Of a DNA stretch of 64,000 nucleotides, positions 38,872 to 47,633 are shown piece after piece (position 1 is the first letter of the stretch; every line of letters starts with the position of its first letter). Position numbers and translations under genes: made by a program. Under the pieces are notes generated by a model. It worked only from the letters and a program-made list of their open reading frames with translations, searched no databases and was not told where the DNA came from. This DNA comes from Mycobacteroides chelonae CCUG 47445 (GTDB taxonomy: Bacteria > Actinomycetota > Actinomycetes > Mycobacteriales > Mycobacteriaceae): contig NZ_CP007220.1 of NCBI RefSeq assembly GCF_001632805.1, positions 3,162,001 through 3,226,000 of the forward strand. The letters run 5' to 3'.

Positions 38872-39669
38872 GTGGCCTCTTCCAACGCGCTGTCAACATC
38901 GTGGGGCATTTTCAAGACATCGATACGCCTCCTGCGCCGCCACAAGACGCTCGCACTCTTCCCCGTCGCCGCCGGAATCAACGCCGCGCTCTTCATCGTG
39001 GTCTTGATAACCCTCGGACTTCTACTACCGCCGGGCATCGACAAGACAGCGCCGCAGTTCGTCCGTGCCGCGCTGACTATCGACTACCTCATCTTGTGGT
39101 ACCTCGTGATGTTCTGGCTCACGGCCCTCATGACACAGGTGGACGCCGCACTGGAGGATCGAAAGCCGATCTTCGCCAACGGTTTCCGGACGGCAGCCCG
39201 CTACCGCAGGCGGCTGATCCCCTGGGTTCTCATCGATGCGGCCGTCACCTGGGGCATCGGTGTCATCGACGAGAATCTCCTATACGTCGGGAGCCTCGTG
39301 CACGTTCTCTTTATCGGACGTTTTCTCGATCTCGTCTGGCGCGCAGTCTCATTCCAGGTGCTTCCGACAATAGTTTTGCAAGACGCCCACACCACGGATG
39401 CCGTCAAGGCCTCCAAGAGCGCCCTGCGGCGCATGCTGGCCAAGAATGTCCTAGCCCAGGTGGGTCTTCGTATCTTCGCCCTCGTGCTGGTACTGCCGGG
39501 TGCGGCTTTGCTTTTCGCCGCCGCCGCAGTGGGCCAAGGAGTGCTCGCCGGCCTCCTCGGACTGTGCGGTGGCCTTTGGGTCGCGGTCGCAGTCTTGACC
39601 GCCGTGACCGTCAGCGGGATTTATCAAACGGTGCTGTACCGAAGCGCAGCCGCGTCGAGCACAACCTAG
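38872..39669 (+). CDS. Multi-pass membrane protein, tandem paralog 2 (DUF6159-like)
   Basis: 265 residues starting at GTG (38872). Same plan as the preceding gene: LSTSWGIFKTSIRLLRRHKTLALFPVAAG at the start, VWRAVSFQVLPTIVLQDAHTTDAVKASKSALRRML in the middle, and GIYQTVLYR near the end. Sequence identity between the two is partial, so the duplication is not recent. Function unknown. Its stop overlaps the convergent cdsA gene by 4 bases. Confidence 0.82.
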   Translation: MASSNALSTSWGIFKTSIRLLRRHKTLALFPVAAGINAALFIVVLITLGLLLPPGIDKTAPQFVRAALTIDYLILWYLVMFWLTALMTQVDAALEDRKPIFANGFRTAARYRRRLIPWVLIDAAVTWGIGVIDENLLYVGSLVHVLFIGRFLDLVWRAVSFQVLPTIVLQDAHTTDAVKASKSALRRMLAKNVLAQVGLRIFALVLVLPGAALLFAAAAVGQGVLAGLLGLCGGLWVAVAVLTAVTVSGIYQTVLYRSAAASSTT

Positions 39670-40553
39670 ATAAAGAGCGTCAACACAATCCAGGTGGCCA
39701 CCGCGGAGGGCAGCAACGAGTCCAGACGGTCCATGATGCCGCCGTGTCCGGGCAGCAGCGTACCCATGTCCTTGATGCCCAAGTCGCGCTTGACCTGGGA
39801 CTCGACCAAGTCGCCGAGCGTTCCCGTGATGACGAGCATGATGCCCAGTGCGACACCGACAAAGGGATGGTGTCCCAGCAGGAAGGTGACCGCCAGGGTC
39901 GACGCGGTCGTGCCCACCAGGAGCGAGCCCGCCAGGCCCTCCCAAGACTTCTTGGGACTGATTGCGGGTGCCATCGGATGCTTACCGAACAGCACACCGG
40001 CCGCGTACCCACCGATATCGGAGAAGGTGACCCCGAGCATGAGGCAGAAGACCTGCTCAGCACCATTTTCCGGGTAGACCAGAAGCGCGCCGAAGGACGC
40101 GAACAGCGGGATCCACGCGGCGACGAACACCGTGATGGCGACATCGCGCAGATAGTTCACCGGCTGCTGGTTCAGCCCGTGCCCGACCAGGCGCCAGATC
40201 ATGCAGACCACGACCGTAGCGCCAAACGCACCCAACGCTCCGGCGGTTCCCCACGGCCAGGTCAGCCAGATCATGGCCTGCCCACCGACGAAGAGCGGGA
40301 TGAACGGCACCGAGATATCGGCCTGGCGCAGCCGCTTGGTCACCTCCCACATCGCGATTCCAAGGAAAACCGAGATGATGCCGACCCAGATCTCCTTCTG
40401 GTACAGCAGCGAGAAAATGATCATGGCGGCGAGAACAGCACCGACGCCGATAGCCGCCGGCAAGTTGCGTCCGGCCCGGGACTTCGTCCCCGAAGGGGGT
40501 GCAGGGCTGTTGCCGGGGGCCGGAGCCGCGTCGGTATCTCCCATGGTCGTCAT
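39666..40553 (-). CDS. cdsA: Phosphatidate cytidylyltransferase CdsA
   Basis: 295 residues. A soluble N-terminus of about 35 residues precedes some eight membrane helices. The family signatures SPKKSWEGLAGSLL and the C-terminal GHGGIMDRLDSLLPS, with its metal-binding Asp residues, are intact. CdsA makes CDP-diacylglycerol from phosphatidic acid and CTP, the precursor of phosphatidylinositol and cardiolipin. It lies 11 bases downstream of frr; the order pyrH-frr-cdsA is conserved. Confidence 0.96.
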   Translation of the reverse strand: MTTMGDTDAAPAPGNSPAPPSGTKSRAGRNLPAAIGVGAVLAAMIIFSLLYQKEIWVGIISVFLGIAMWEVTKRLRQADISVPFIPLFVGGQAMIWLTWPWGTAGALGAFGATVVVCMIWRLVGHGLNQQPVNYLRDVAITVFVAAWIPLFASFGALLVYPENGAEQVFCLMLGVTFSDIGGYAAGVLFGKHPMAPAISPKKSWEGLAGSLLVGTTASTLAVTFLLGHHPFVGVALGIMLVITGTLGDLVESQVKRDLGIKDMGTLLPGHGGIMDRLDSLLPSAVATWIVLTLFI

Positions 40554-40564
40554 TACCGGGGGCC

Positions 40565-41122
40565 CTAGACCTCCAGTAACTCGCCTTCTTTGTGCTTCAC
40601 CAACTCATCGATCTGAGTCACGTACTGGGAGGTGGTCTTGTCCAGATCCTTTTCTGCGCGGCCCACTTCGTCCTCGCCGGCCTCGCCGTCCTTCTTGATC
40701 CGGTTCAGTTCGTCATTGGCCTTACGCCGGATGTTGCGCAGGGTCACCTTGGCGTCCTCGCCCTTGCCCTTGGCCTGCTTGACGAGCTCGCGACGACGTT
40801 CCTCGGTGAGCTGCGGAATGGCAACGCGAATGATGCTGCCGTCGTTGCTCGGGTTCAGACCCAGGTCCGAGTTGCGGATCGCCTCCTCGATGGCCTTGAG
40901 CTGATTGGCCTCGTACGGCTTGATGACCACCAGGCGAGCCTCGGGCACGTTGATGCCGGCGATCTGCGTGATGGGGGTGATTGTGCCGTAGTAGTCGATG
41001 ACAACCCGCTGAAACATTCCAGGGTTGGCACGGCCCGTGCGAATCGTCGCGAAGTCATCGCGGGCGACCGACACGGCCTTTTCCATCTTCTCCTCGGCGT
41101 CGAGAAGAACCTCGTCAATCAC
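40565..41122 (-). CDS. frr: Ribosome recycling factor
   Basis: 185 residues, the usual size. Starts [36 protein letters not shown] and contains the conserved [17 protein letters not shown] and [19 protein letters not shown]. With EF-G it splits post-termination ribosomes. Located between pyrH and cdsA in the conserved order. Confidence 0.98.
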   Translation of the reverse strand: MIDEVLLDAEEKMEKAVSVARDDFATIRTGRANPGMFQRVVIDYYGTITPITQIAGINVPEARLVVIKPYEANQLKAIEEAIRNSDLGLNPSNDGSIIRVAIPQLTEERRRELVKQAKGKGEDAKVTLRNIRRKANDELNRIKKDGEAGEDEVGRAEKDLDKTTSQYVTQIDELVKHKEGELLEV

Positions 41123-41148
41123 GATTGATCTCCCATCGGGTCTGATGA

Positions 41149-41169
41149 TCTTCGCGCAAGCGGCTCATC
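41149..41169 (-). repeat. Interspersed ~20-bp repeat, copy 2
   Basis: On the minus strand this reads identically to the 21 bases at 19139-19159. It begins within the last bases of pyrH and runs into the pyrH-frr spacer. See also the 19-base copy on the other side of pyrH. Confidence 0.6.
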
Positions 41170-41893
41170 ATGGTGTTACCAGCGTTCCGATCTTCTCACC
41201 TGCGACCGCCCTGGCGATATTGCCTTCGGTAAGCAGGTTGAACACCAAGATTGGCATCCGATTGTCCATACAGAGGCTGAACGCGGTGGCATCGGCGACC
41301 TGCAGTCCGCGATCAATGACCTCACGGTGCGTGATCTCCGGCAGGAACTCGGCGTCAGGATTGGCGCGCGGGTCATCGGTGAAGATGCCATCGACCGCCT
41401 TGGCCATCAGCACTACCTCGGCGCCGATCTCCAGCGCGCGCTGTGCCGCGGTGGTATCGGTGGAGAAATACGGCAATCCCATGCCGGCACCGAAGATGAC
41501 AACGCGACCCTTCTCCAGATGCCTCCTGGCCCGCAGCGGAATGTACGGTTCGGCGACTTGTCCCATGGTGATGGCCGTCTGCACGCGCGTGACAATGCCT
41601 TCCTTTTCCAGGAAGTCTTGCAGCGCAAGGCTATTCATGACAGTACCGAGCATGCCCATGTAGTCCGAGCGCGTCCGTTCCATCCCGCGCTGCTGCAGCT
41701 GCGCACCGCGGAAGAAGTTGCCACCGCCGATGACAACCGCCACCTCGGCACCGCTGCGGACCACCTCGGCAATTTGGCTGGCCACTCTGTGGACAACATC
41801 CGGGTCAAGACCGACAGCTCCCCCGCCGAACATCTCGCCGCCGAGCTTGAGCAGCACCCGCTTATATCCGGTGCGGCTCACATCGCGAGTCAT
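41168..41893 (-). CDS. pyrH: Uridylate kinase PyrH
   Basis: 241 residues from the ATG at 41893, where GAGGAGG lies 5 bases upstream; an upstream in-frame start at 41944 lacks such a site. Landmarks are [31 protein letters not shown] and [18 protein letters not shown]. It phosphorylates UMP to UDP and is a hexameric amino-acid-kinase-fold enzyme. Flanked on both sides by a 19-base direct repeat. Confidence 0.96.
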   Translation of the reverse strand: MTRDVSRTGYKRVLLKLGGEMFGGGAVGLDPDVVHRVASQIAEVVRSGAEVAVVIGGGNFFRGAQLQQRGMERTRSDYMGMLGTVMNSLALQDFLEKEGIVTRVQTAITMGQVAEPYIPLRARRHLEKGRVVIFGAGMGLPYFSTDTTAAQRALEIGAEVVLMAKAVDGIFTDDPRANPDAEFLPEITHREVIDRGLQVADATAFSLCMDNRMPILVFNLLTEGNIARAVAGEKIGTLVTP

Positions 41894-41965
41894 CACGCCT
41901 CCTCGGTACGGGTTCGACAAAGCCGGTGCACAAAACTCAGCCATCGGGCCCGCTGCTTCCGCTCA

Positions 41966-41984
41966 TCGCGCAAGCGGCTCATCA
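41966..41984 (-). repeat. Interspersed ~20-bp repeat, copy 3
   Basis: Nineteen bases identical to 41152-41170, in the 121-bp spacer between helR and pyrH. Copies 2 and 3 thus form direct repeats flanking pyrH, about 815 bases apart. Confidence 0.6.
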
Positions 41985-42014
41985 GAAGGCCGCGACGGCG
42001 GTGTCTATCCTGCC

Positions 42015-44291
42015 CTATTGGGCGACGCTCGTTGGCACGACCCGGCGAACCGCGCCGGGGCCGACTGTGGTTTCGGTGAGGCCGACGAGAGCTTGCGGCA
42101 ACGGCGCCATGTGCAGCACACCCAGGCGCTGTGTGGCGCGGGTGAGCGCCACATAGAGTTCGGCCGCACCTCGCGGCCCATCCGCCAGAATCCGTTCCGG
42201 CTCCACAACCAGCACGGCGTCGAACTCCAGCCCCTTGGTCTCGGAGGCGGGCACCGTGCCGGGTACGCCGGGTGGCCCGATCACCACACTGGTGCCCTCC
42301 CGAGAATCTTCGTCACGCGTGAATTCCTCGATGGCTTTTGATAATTCGCCCTCGGTGAGATGCCTTGACCAGGGGCGCACGCCACAGGAGCGGACGGATT
42401 CGGGCGGCTGGACGCCCGGTGCGAACTCGGCAAGTAGCGCCGCGGCGACGGCCATGATCTCGGCCGGGGTGCGGTAGTTCACCGATAACGACCGGTACAG
42501 CCAGCGTCCCGGCACATACGGGGCCAGAATCGCGTCCCAGGAGGTGGCACCGGCCACCGATCGGCGTTGAGCCAGGTCGCCGACCACCGTGAACGAGCGG
42601 CTTGGACACCGGCGCATCAAGACTCGCCAGTCCATTTCGGACAGCTCCTGCGCCTCGTCGATCACGATGTGCCCGTACGTCCAGTCCCGGTCTGCCGACG
42701 CGCGTTCGACCAGGTCGCGGGTGTCACGTTCGGTGAATCGTTCCGCGAGGTCCTCGGCGCCGAGCAGATCGGTGGCGAAGAGGTGGTCTTCGTCGTCCAT
42801 CATGTCTTCGCGGCCGGTCATCAGGTCCAGCACCCCGGCCGCGTACTCGGCCTCGGCCCTGCGCTCCTGTTCAGCCGCCTCCTCCGCGGCCTTATCGCGG
42901 CCCACCAGGTCGACAAGCTCATCGAGCAGGGGTACGTCTGAAACCGTCCATGCGTCACCGACAGGGCGTGCCAGTGCCGGATCCGCACCGGCAGCGCGCA
43001 GCCGCTCCGGTGAGGTGTACAGCTCCGACAAGAGCATCTCCGGCGTCAGCATCGGCCATAGCTCATCGAGCGCGGCGGCGAATCCCTCGTGATCCCCGAG
43101 TTCATCCAGCAGCTCCGCGCGCAGGTGCTCCCAGGCCTTGCGATCCTCGCGTGTGAGCCACCCCTTGCCGATGCGTGGGATCGCCCGCTCGGTAATCGCC
43201 CACGTCAGTACGTCGGTGAAGACCGTCCGCGCCTCGTTGTGCGGGAGCCTGCTCGCACGCGCCTCCTCGATGGCCCACTGCGCGATATCGGCATCGATGC
43301 GCACCGAGACATCGGTGAGCTGGATGCGCAGTGGTTCCACGGGGGTCCGCTGCCGGTCCGCGACCGCAGCCGCGAGCACATCGAGAATCTGCAGCGAGCC
43401 CTTGAGCCGCGCGGCTTCCGCTCCGTCCTCCGCCGTCACCTTCAGACCGGGCAGCAGATCTCCCGCCGTCGTGAACACCACGTTGGTCTCACCCAACGAC
43501 GGCAGGACCCGCGAAATATGGCTGAGGAAGGCCGCATTCGGACCGACAACTAACACACCGTGGCGTTCCATCCGCTTGCGCTGGGTGTACAGCAGGTAGG
43601 CGACGCGGTGCAGCGCCACGACGGTTTTGCCCGTGCCGGGACCGCCCTCGATGACCAGCACACCGGGATGATCGAGCCGGATGATCCGGTCCTGCTCGGC
43701 CTGGATCGTCGCCACGATGTCGCGCATGCCGTTGCCGCGCGGTGCGTTGACGGCTGCGAGCAGCGCCGCATCACTCATGCTCCCGCGCTCGCCGTCGCGG
43801 TCTTCACCATCGGGACGACCGAGGATTTCGTCGGAGAACGCATCGACGTGACGTCCCCGAGTCCGAAATTGGCGCCGACGCCGAGTGTTTTCCGGGTTGG
43901 CCCCGGTGGCTATGTAGAAGGCCTGCGCTGCCGGAGCCCGCCAATCGATCAACAGTGGTTCGTAGTCGTTCGTCTCGTCCAGAAGACCGATGCGTCCGAC
44001 GTAGGAGCGCTCTCCAGACACTGCATCCAGCCGACCGAAGCACAGTCCGTCGTCGGCGACGTCCAAGCGTTGTGCCTGACTGGCCAGTGCGCGCACCTCG
44101 TCGTCGCGCTCGACCATTGCCGCGCCGTTCTGCTGATCGACGGGCGCTCGCAGGGTGCTGCGGTATCGCCCCTTAACGCGCGCACGTTCGGCGTCGAGCC
44201 GCACATAGAGCCCAGCGATGTACTCCCGCTCGGATTCCAGTTCTTCCTCGTATGTCGTCAACTGGACTTCCCCGTTTCCGTTCTCATTCAT
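42015..44291 (-). CDS. helR: HelR/HelD-like superfamily 1 helicase, RNA polymerase-associated
   Basis: 758 residues. The N-terminal coiled coil (about 10-45) is typical of HelD proteins. The Walker A motif GGPGTGKT is at 216-223 and the Walker B-like VIDEAQELSEMDW lies in the second half, followed by VVGDLAQRRS and ETKGLEFDAVLVVEP. An acidic stretch MMDDEDHLFATDLL corresponds to the loop that enters the RNA polymerase primary channel. M. abscessus HelR is known to displace rifamycins from RNA polymerase and is rifampicin-induced. The RAE-type palindrome 38 bases upstream supports HelR over a plain HelD or UvrD paralog. Confidence 0.9.
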   Translation of the reverse strand: MNENGNGEVQLTTYEEELESEREYIAGLYVRLDAERARVKGRYRSTLRAPVDQQNGAAMVERDDEVRALASQAQRLDVADDGLCFGRLDAVSGERSYVGRIGLLDETNDYEPLLIDWRAPAAQAFYIATGANPENTRRRRQFRTRGRHVDAFSDEILGRPDGEDRDGERGSMSDAALLAAVNAPRGNGMRDIVATIQAEQDRIIRLDHPGVLVIEGGPGTGKTVVALHRVAYLLYTQRKRMERHGVLVVGPNAAFLSHISRVLPSLGETNVVFTTAGDLLPGLKVTAEDGAEAARLKGSLQILDVLAAAVADRQRTPVEPLRIQLTDVSVRIDADIAQWAIEEARASRLPHNEARTVFTDVLTWAITERAIPRIGKGWLTREDRKAWEHLRAELLDELGDHEGFAAALDELWPMLTPEMLLSELYTSPERLRAAGADPALARPVGDAWTVSDVPLLDELVDLVGRDKAAEEAAEQERRAEAEYAAGVLDLMTGREDMMDDEDHLFATDLLGAEDLAERFTERDTRDLVERASADRDWTYGHIVIDEAQELSEMDWRVLMRRCPSRSFTVVGDLAQRRSVAGATSWDAILAPYVPGRWLYRSLSVNYRTPAEIMAVAAALLAEFAPGVQPPESVRSCGVRPWSRHLTEGELSKAIEEFTRDEDSREGTSVVIGPPGVPGTVPASETKGLEFDAVLVVEPERILADGPRGAAELYVALTRATQRLGVLHMAPLPQALVGLTETTVGPGAVRRVVPTSVAQ

Positions 44292-44329
44292 GGCATCTGA
44301 CGTTCGGCCAGCGATTGTGCGGTATGACC

Positions 44330-44350
44330 GGGGCCTTGCCGCAAGGCCCC
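44330..44350. promoter_or_regulatory. Rifamycin-associated element (RAE) upstream of helR
   Basis: A perfect inverted repeat with 10-base arms GGGGCCTTGC and GCAAGGCCCC around a single C, ending 38 bases before the helR ATG. The sequence agrees with the RAE described upstream of rifamycin-inactivating genes and helR in actinobacteria. It lies in the 91-bp spacer between pnuC and helR, so helR has its own inducible promoter. Confidence 0.85.
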
Positions 44351-44382
44351 CTGTCCGATATATGTTGGAAGGAGCACGGTGT

Positions 44383-44961
44383 TCATACCGAGTCGGCGGT
44401 CGTCTCCCTCCGCAACTCTTTGCGCCAGCTCCATAGCCCGACCGCGGCCATCACGCTGAGAAACGCATAAAGACCTGCCGTCAGGTTCAACCCCTTGAAC
44501 AGATAGACACCTACGGAGAACGTGTCGGTGATGATCCAGAGTGCCCAATTCTCGATCCATTTTCGGTTCATCATGAATTGGGAGACGATACTGAGCCCGG
44601 TGATCACCGAATCAAGCTGAGGGGCATTGGAATCGGTGAACGTGATCAGGAACGCATACAGTCCCGCCACCAGGACGGCTAGGGAGAACGCCAACGGCAG
44701 CCACGCCCACTGTGGCGTCCGCCGTACCACCACACCATGCCGATCCGGGCTGCCCCGTAGCCACAGGTACCAGCCCTGAGCGGCCAGCGCAATGAACATG
44801 ACCTGCAGGGCCGCATCGGCGTACAGGGTCTGCCGGCTAAAGACCACGATGTAGAACAGCGAGCTGACGATCGCGACCGGGAAGGTCCAAATATTCTGGC
44901 GGACAGCGAGGATGACGAACAGTACACCGGCCAGGCTGCCGATTAGCTCTGTCCAGTCCAC
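44383..44961 (-). CDS. pnuC: Nicotinamide riboside transporter PnuC
   Basis: 192 residues with seven hydrophobic helices. The family signature is MNRKWIENWALWIITD, and the start WTELIGSLAGVLFVILAVRQNIWTFPVAIVSSLFY is typical of PnuC. PnuC mediates facilitated diffusion of nicotinamide riboside, which becomes trapped by phosphorylation. A P-loop kinase is encoded divergently 36 bases away. The stop lies upstream of the RAE, outside helR control. Confidence 0.93.
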   Translation of the reverse strand: MDWTELIGSLAGVLFVILAVRQNIWTFPVAIVSSLFYIVVFSRQTLYADAALQVMFIALAAQGWYLWLRGSPDRHGVVVRRTPQWAWLPLAFSLAVLVAGLYAFLITFTDSNAPQLDSVITGLSIVSQFMMNRKWIENWALWIITDTFSVGVYLFKGLNLTAGLYAFLSVMAAVGLWSWRKELRRETTADSV

Positions 44962-44997
44962 CGCAACAGGCTAGCCGAGCACCAGTAAGCTCGCGCC

Positions 44998-45615
44998 ATG
45001 GCGACACCGGCACCACTGCGAAGCTTCGCGTGGCTGGCCACGATCATCAACGAGAGCGAGCCACACTGCGGCGATGTGCGTGTCGTGGCCATCGACGGCA
45101 GAGGTGCCGCCGGTAAGAGCACCTTTGCTGCACGACTACGCACAGCGGTCTCGGCGACAACCCCGTCTACGGTGCTGCTGCACACCGACGACTTCGCGTC
45201 CTGGGAGACGTTCTTCGGGTGGTGGCCGCGGTTCGAGGAGCAGATTCTCGCGCCCTGGGCGCACGGCAACCTGGCGCGGTACCGCCGCTACGACTGGACG
45301 ACCCGAGAGTTCGGCCCACCGGAGCAGTGCGCGCCGCCGTCGGTGCTGATTCTCGAGGGCGTCGGCTCGGGCCGCGCAGCCGCCGCCCGCTGGTTGAGTT
45401 CGCTGATCTGGGTGCAGACCGACCAACTGACCCGTAGGCGCCGGGCGGAGGTTCGCGATGGCGAGGAGCTCCGCGAGTTCTGGCGATTGTGGCTCAACGA
45501 GGAGGACGCGCACTTCCGCCGCGATCCCACCACGGTGCGCGCCGACCTCATCGTCGACGGCGATCCCGCGGTGCCCCCGGACGACCCCGAGCGCGACTTC
45601 CTGCTCGGCCGTTAG
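44998..45615 (+). CDS. Uridine-kinase-like P-loop kinase, possible nicotinamide riboside kinase
   Basis: 205 residues. Walker A GRGAAGKST (about residues 33-41), then LLHTDDFASWETFFGWWPRF, where the Asp pair takes the catalytic position seen in uridine/ribosyl kinases. The lid RRRRAEVRDGEELREFW follows. The (d)NK/uridine-kinase-like fold includes nicotinamide riboside kinases, and the divergent neighbour is pnuC. This makes nucleoside phosphorylation after import attractive, but the substrate is inferred from context. Its stop overlaps the convergent GH1 gene by 4 bases. Confidence 0.8.
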   Translation: MATPAPLRSFAWLATIINESEPHCGDVRVVAIDGRGAAGKSTFAARLRTAVSATTPSTVLLHTDDFASWETFFGWWPRFEEQILAPWAHGNLARYRRYDWTTREFGPPEQCAPPSVLILEGVGSGRAAAARWLSSLIWVQTDQLTRRRRAEVRDGEELREFWRLWLNEEDAHFRRDPTTVRADLIVDGDPAVPPDDPERDFLLGR

Positions 45616-46994
45616 CGCAGCGGCACCGTCGGCCCGTTCGGGTCAAGTGGCGCGCAGCTGTCCTGCCCTACCGTCGTCGAGCATTTCGCCGCCGGGATCA
45701 CCGGGCGATAGCCGGCCGCGGTGCCCGCATCCCGGGTGATCTGGGTGTAGGTCTGGACCGCATCGGTGGGCACCCGCTTCAGTGCCGGATCACCCAGTGC
45801 GTCGACGGTGTATAGGCCGAAACGTGGCCGGTAACTTCCCCATTCGTAGTTGTCGACCAACGACCAGTAGTTGTACCCGATGATCGGGATGCCGTCGGCC
45901 TTGGCCCGCTGCAGCCAGAAGACGGTGTCGCCCAAGTACTGCGACCGGGTCACGCCGTCAGAGCGCGGCTTTCCGTTATCGGTGACCATGCCGTTCTCGA
46001 CGATGTAGATCGGCAGTCCGGGGTATCGCTGCGCGTAATGCCGCGACACGTAATAGATGTCCTCGGGCTGCAACTTGATGTTCCAGCGTGCGGCCATGCT
46101 CTGCGCCGAGGCCGGATTGTCCAAGGCGGTGCCGGTGTAGTAGTCGAAGCCCAGGTAATCCAGGCTGCCGGTGACCCGGTCGAAGAACGAGCCCTCGAGA
46201 CCCTTCACCCCAAAACCTGCGAACTGCGCCAACACATCCGGGGGGATGTAGGCCTCATTGGTGGTCACCTTGGCCTTGGGGTCGGCGTCGTGCGCGGCCC
46301 GGTACACCGCACGATGACCCTGCGCAAGACGATCCAGGAAGCCCTCGAACTGATCGGGTTTGATCGCGCCGGTGCGCACCTCCATCGCCCCGAAAGCCAG
46401 CGGCTCGTTGATGCTGACCCACAGCACCCCTTGTCCGGCATAGCGTTTGGTGATTGCCTTGGCGAAGTCTTCGAACGCCGCGATGTTGTTCATGAAGCCG
46501 CCGCGATCGGCGACCCAGCCCGGGTACACCCAGTGCATGAGCGTGATCATCGGGGTCATGCCGTTCTCGCGTAGCGTCGCGACGATGGAGTCGTAGTACG
46601 CCAGTTCCTTCTCGTCCCATTTGCCCGGCTCGGGCATCACCCGCGACCACTCCAGCCCAAATCGAAATGTATTGACGCCCATGGCATGAGCATTGGCGAT
46701 GTCTTCGGCGTATCGATGGCGGAAATCATCGGCCTGCCGGTACGGGTCGACCGGGCCAGCCCCTAATGGATCAGCCCCGGGCTCTACCGGCTTACCGGCG
46801 GTGCGATCGACATAGCGTCGCCAATTGCTGTCAGGAGCACTTCCCTCCACCTGGTAGCCCGCAGTTGCAGTACCCCAGTAGAACCCGCGATCCCAGGCGG
46901 AGTCGTCCTTCGAACTCTCCTGCCGCGGGCTGCAAGCAGCCAATCCCAATGCCACGACGACTGCCGATGCCACTACGGAGACGATCCATTTCAT
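45612..46994 (-). CDS. Lipoprotein glycoside hydrolase family 1 (beta-glucosidase-like)
   Basis: 460 residues from the ATG at 46994. Signal peptide with lipobox LGLAAC (Cys about 22), so the enzyme is surface-anchored. The GH1 barrel begins FYWGTATAGYQVEG; the acid/base is in SINEPLAFG and the nucleophile in YIVENGM. GH1 enzymes hydrolyse beta-glucosides or beta-galactosides; a lipid-anchored form is uncommon. A perfect palindrome lies three bases upstream of the start codon and a TetR gene directly precedes it on the same strand. Confidence 0.92.
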   Translation of the reverse strand: MKWIVSVVASAVVVALGLAACSPRQESSKDDSAWDRGFYWGTATAGYQVEGSAPDSNWRRYVDRTAGKPVEPGADPLGAGPVDPYRQADDFRHRYAEDIANAHAMGVNTFRFGLEWSRVMPEPGKWDEKELAYYDSIVATLRENGMTPMITLMHWVYPGWVADRGGFMNNIAAFEDFAKAITKRYAGQGVLWVSINEPLAFGAMEVRTGAIKPDQFEGFLDRLAQGHRAVYRAAHDADPKAKVTTNEAYIPPDVLAQFAGFGVKGLEGSFFDRVTGSLDYLGFDYYTGTALDNPASAQSMAARWNIKLQPEDIYYVSRHYAQRYPGLPIYIVENGMVTDNGKPRSDGVTRSQYLGDTVFWLQRAKADGIPIIGYNYWSLVDNYEWGSYRPRFGLYTVDALGDPALKRVPTDAVQTYTQITRDAGTAAGYRPVIPAAKCSTTVGQDSCAPLDPNGPTVPLR

Positions 46995-46997
46995 GCT

Positions 46998-47020
46998 AAA
47001 ACCATACACTGTATGGTTTT
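46998..47020. promoter_or_regulatory. Perfect 23-bp TetR-type operator between tetR and the GH1 gene
   Basis: Arms AAAACCATACA and TGTATGGTTTT around one C fill the whole gap between the TetR stop codon (47021) and the GH1 start. Binding here would block transcription start or elongation into the GH1 gene. The adjacent TetR is the natural candidate. Confidence 0.75.
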
Positions 47021-47614
47021 CTAGGCGAGTAGCCGCTCCCACACCCGCCGCATGTGGCTGCCCATGTCGATCGATGGATCCGACATCCACTGGATCTGAA
47101 TGCCGTCCGCGGCTGCGATCAGCGCCGCCGCCGCGAATTCAGCATCGACATGCTCGGGAACCTCACCGGCGGCTTGGCGCCCTCGCACGTACTCGGCGAT
47201 GAGCGTGCGCATCCTCTCGTACCTCTCCCGCAGGTAAGCACCGGCAGGATGGCCCGGGTCAACGGCCGCGGCGGCCGCCAGTGAGAGATACACCGTCCCG
47301 GAGCCGGGCTTACTCGCCTTGTCGAGCATCGCTTGTGCGAGCACCTCGCCGGGGTCGATCTCGGTGTCCGAATTGCCATACCAATGTTCAAATCTGGCAT
47401 CGGCATCGCGCTGGATCTCGGTGAGGATCACATCGCGCGTCGGGAAGTAGTGCATGAGCCCGGCCAGGCTGATGTTGGCCTCCTTGGCGATGACACGCAT
47501 CGAGGCACCGGCTTCCCCGTCGCGCTCCAACACCCTCAACGCCGCGGCGAGAATCTCCTGACGCTTGGCTACGCCTTTGGCGTACCGGTTGGCATCGCGC
47601 CCGACAGCTGGCAT
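47021..47614 (-). CDS. TetR-family repressor upstream of the GH1 lipoprotein
   Basis: 197 residues with the helix-turn-helix SMRVIAKEANISLAGLMHYFPTRDVIL (about residues 37-63) and a helical ligand domain of the BetI/TetR_C_6 type. It is transcribed in the same direction as the GH1 gene, with only the palindrome between them. The ligand may be a beta-glucoside or product of the GH1 enzyme; that is inference. Confidence 0.9.
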   Translation of the reverse strand: MPAVGRDANRYAKGVAKRQEILAAALRVLERDGEAGASMRVIAKEANISLAGLMHYFPTRDVILTEIQRDADARFEHWYGNSDTEIDPGEVLAQAMLDKASKPGSGTVYLSLAAAAAVDPGHPAGAYLRERYERMRTLIAEYVRGRQAAGEVPEHVDAEFAAAALIAAADGIQIQWMSDPSIDMGSHMRRVWERLLA

Positions 47615-47633
47615 TGCCCGAGGCTAGCGCACA

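Noticed and set aside
38901..40568. 555-residue open frame spanning paralog 2 and antisense to cdsA
   Set aside because: Low-complexity Arg/Gly/His shadow with no features; both true genes are clear.
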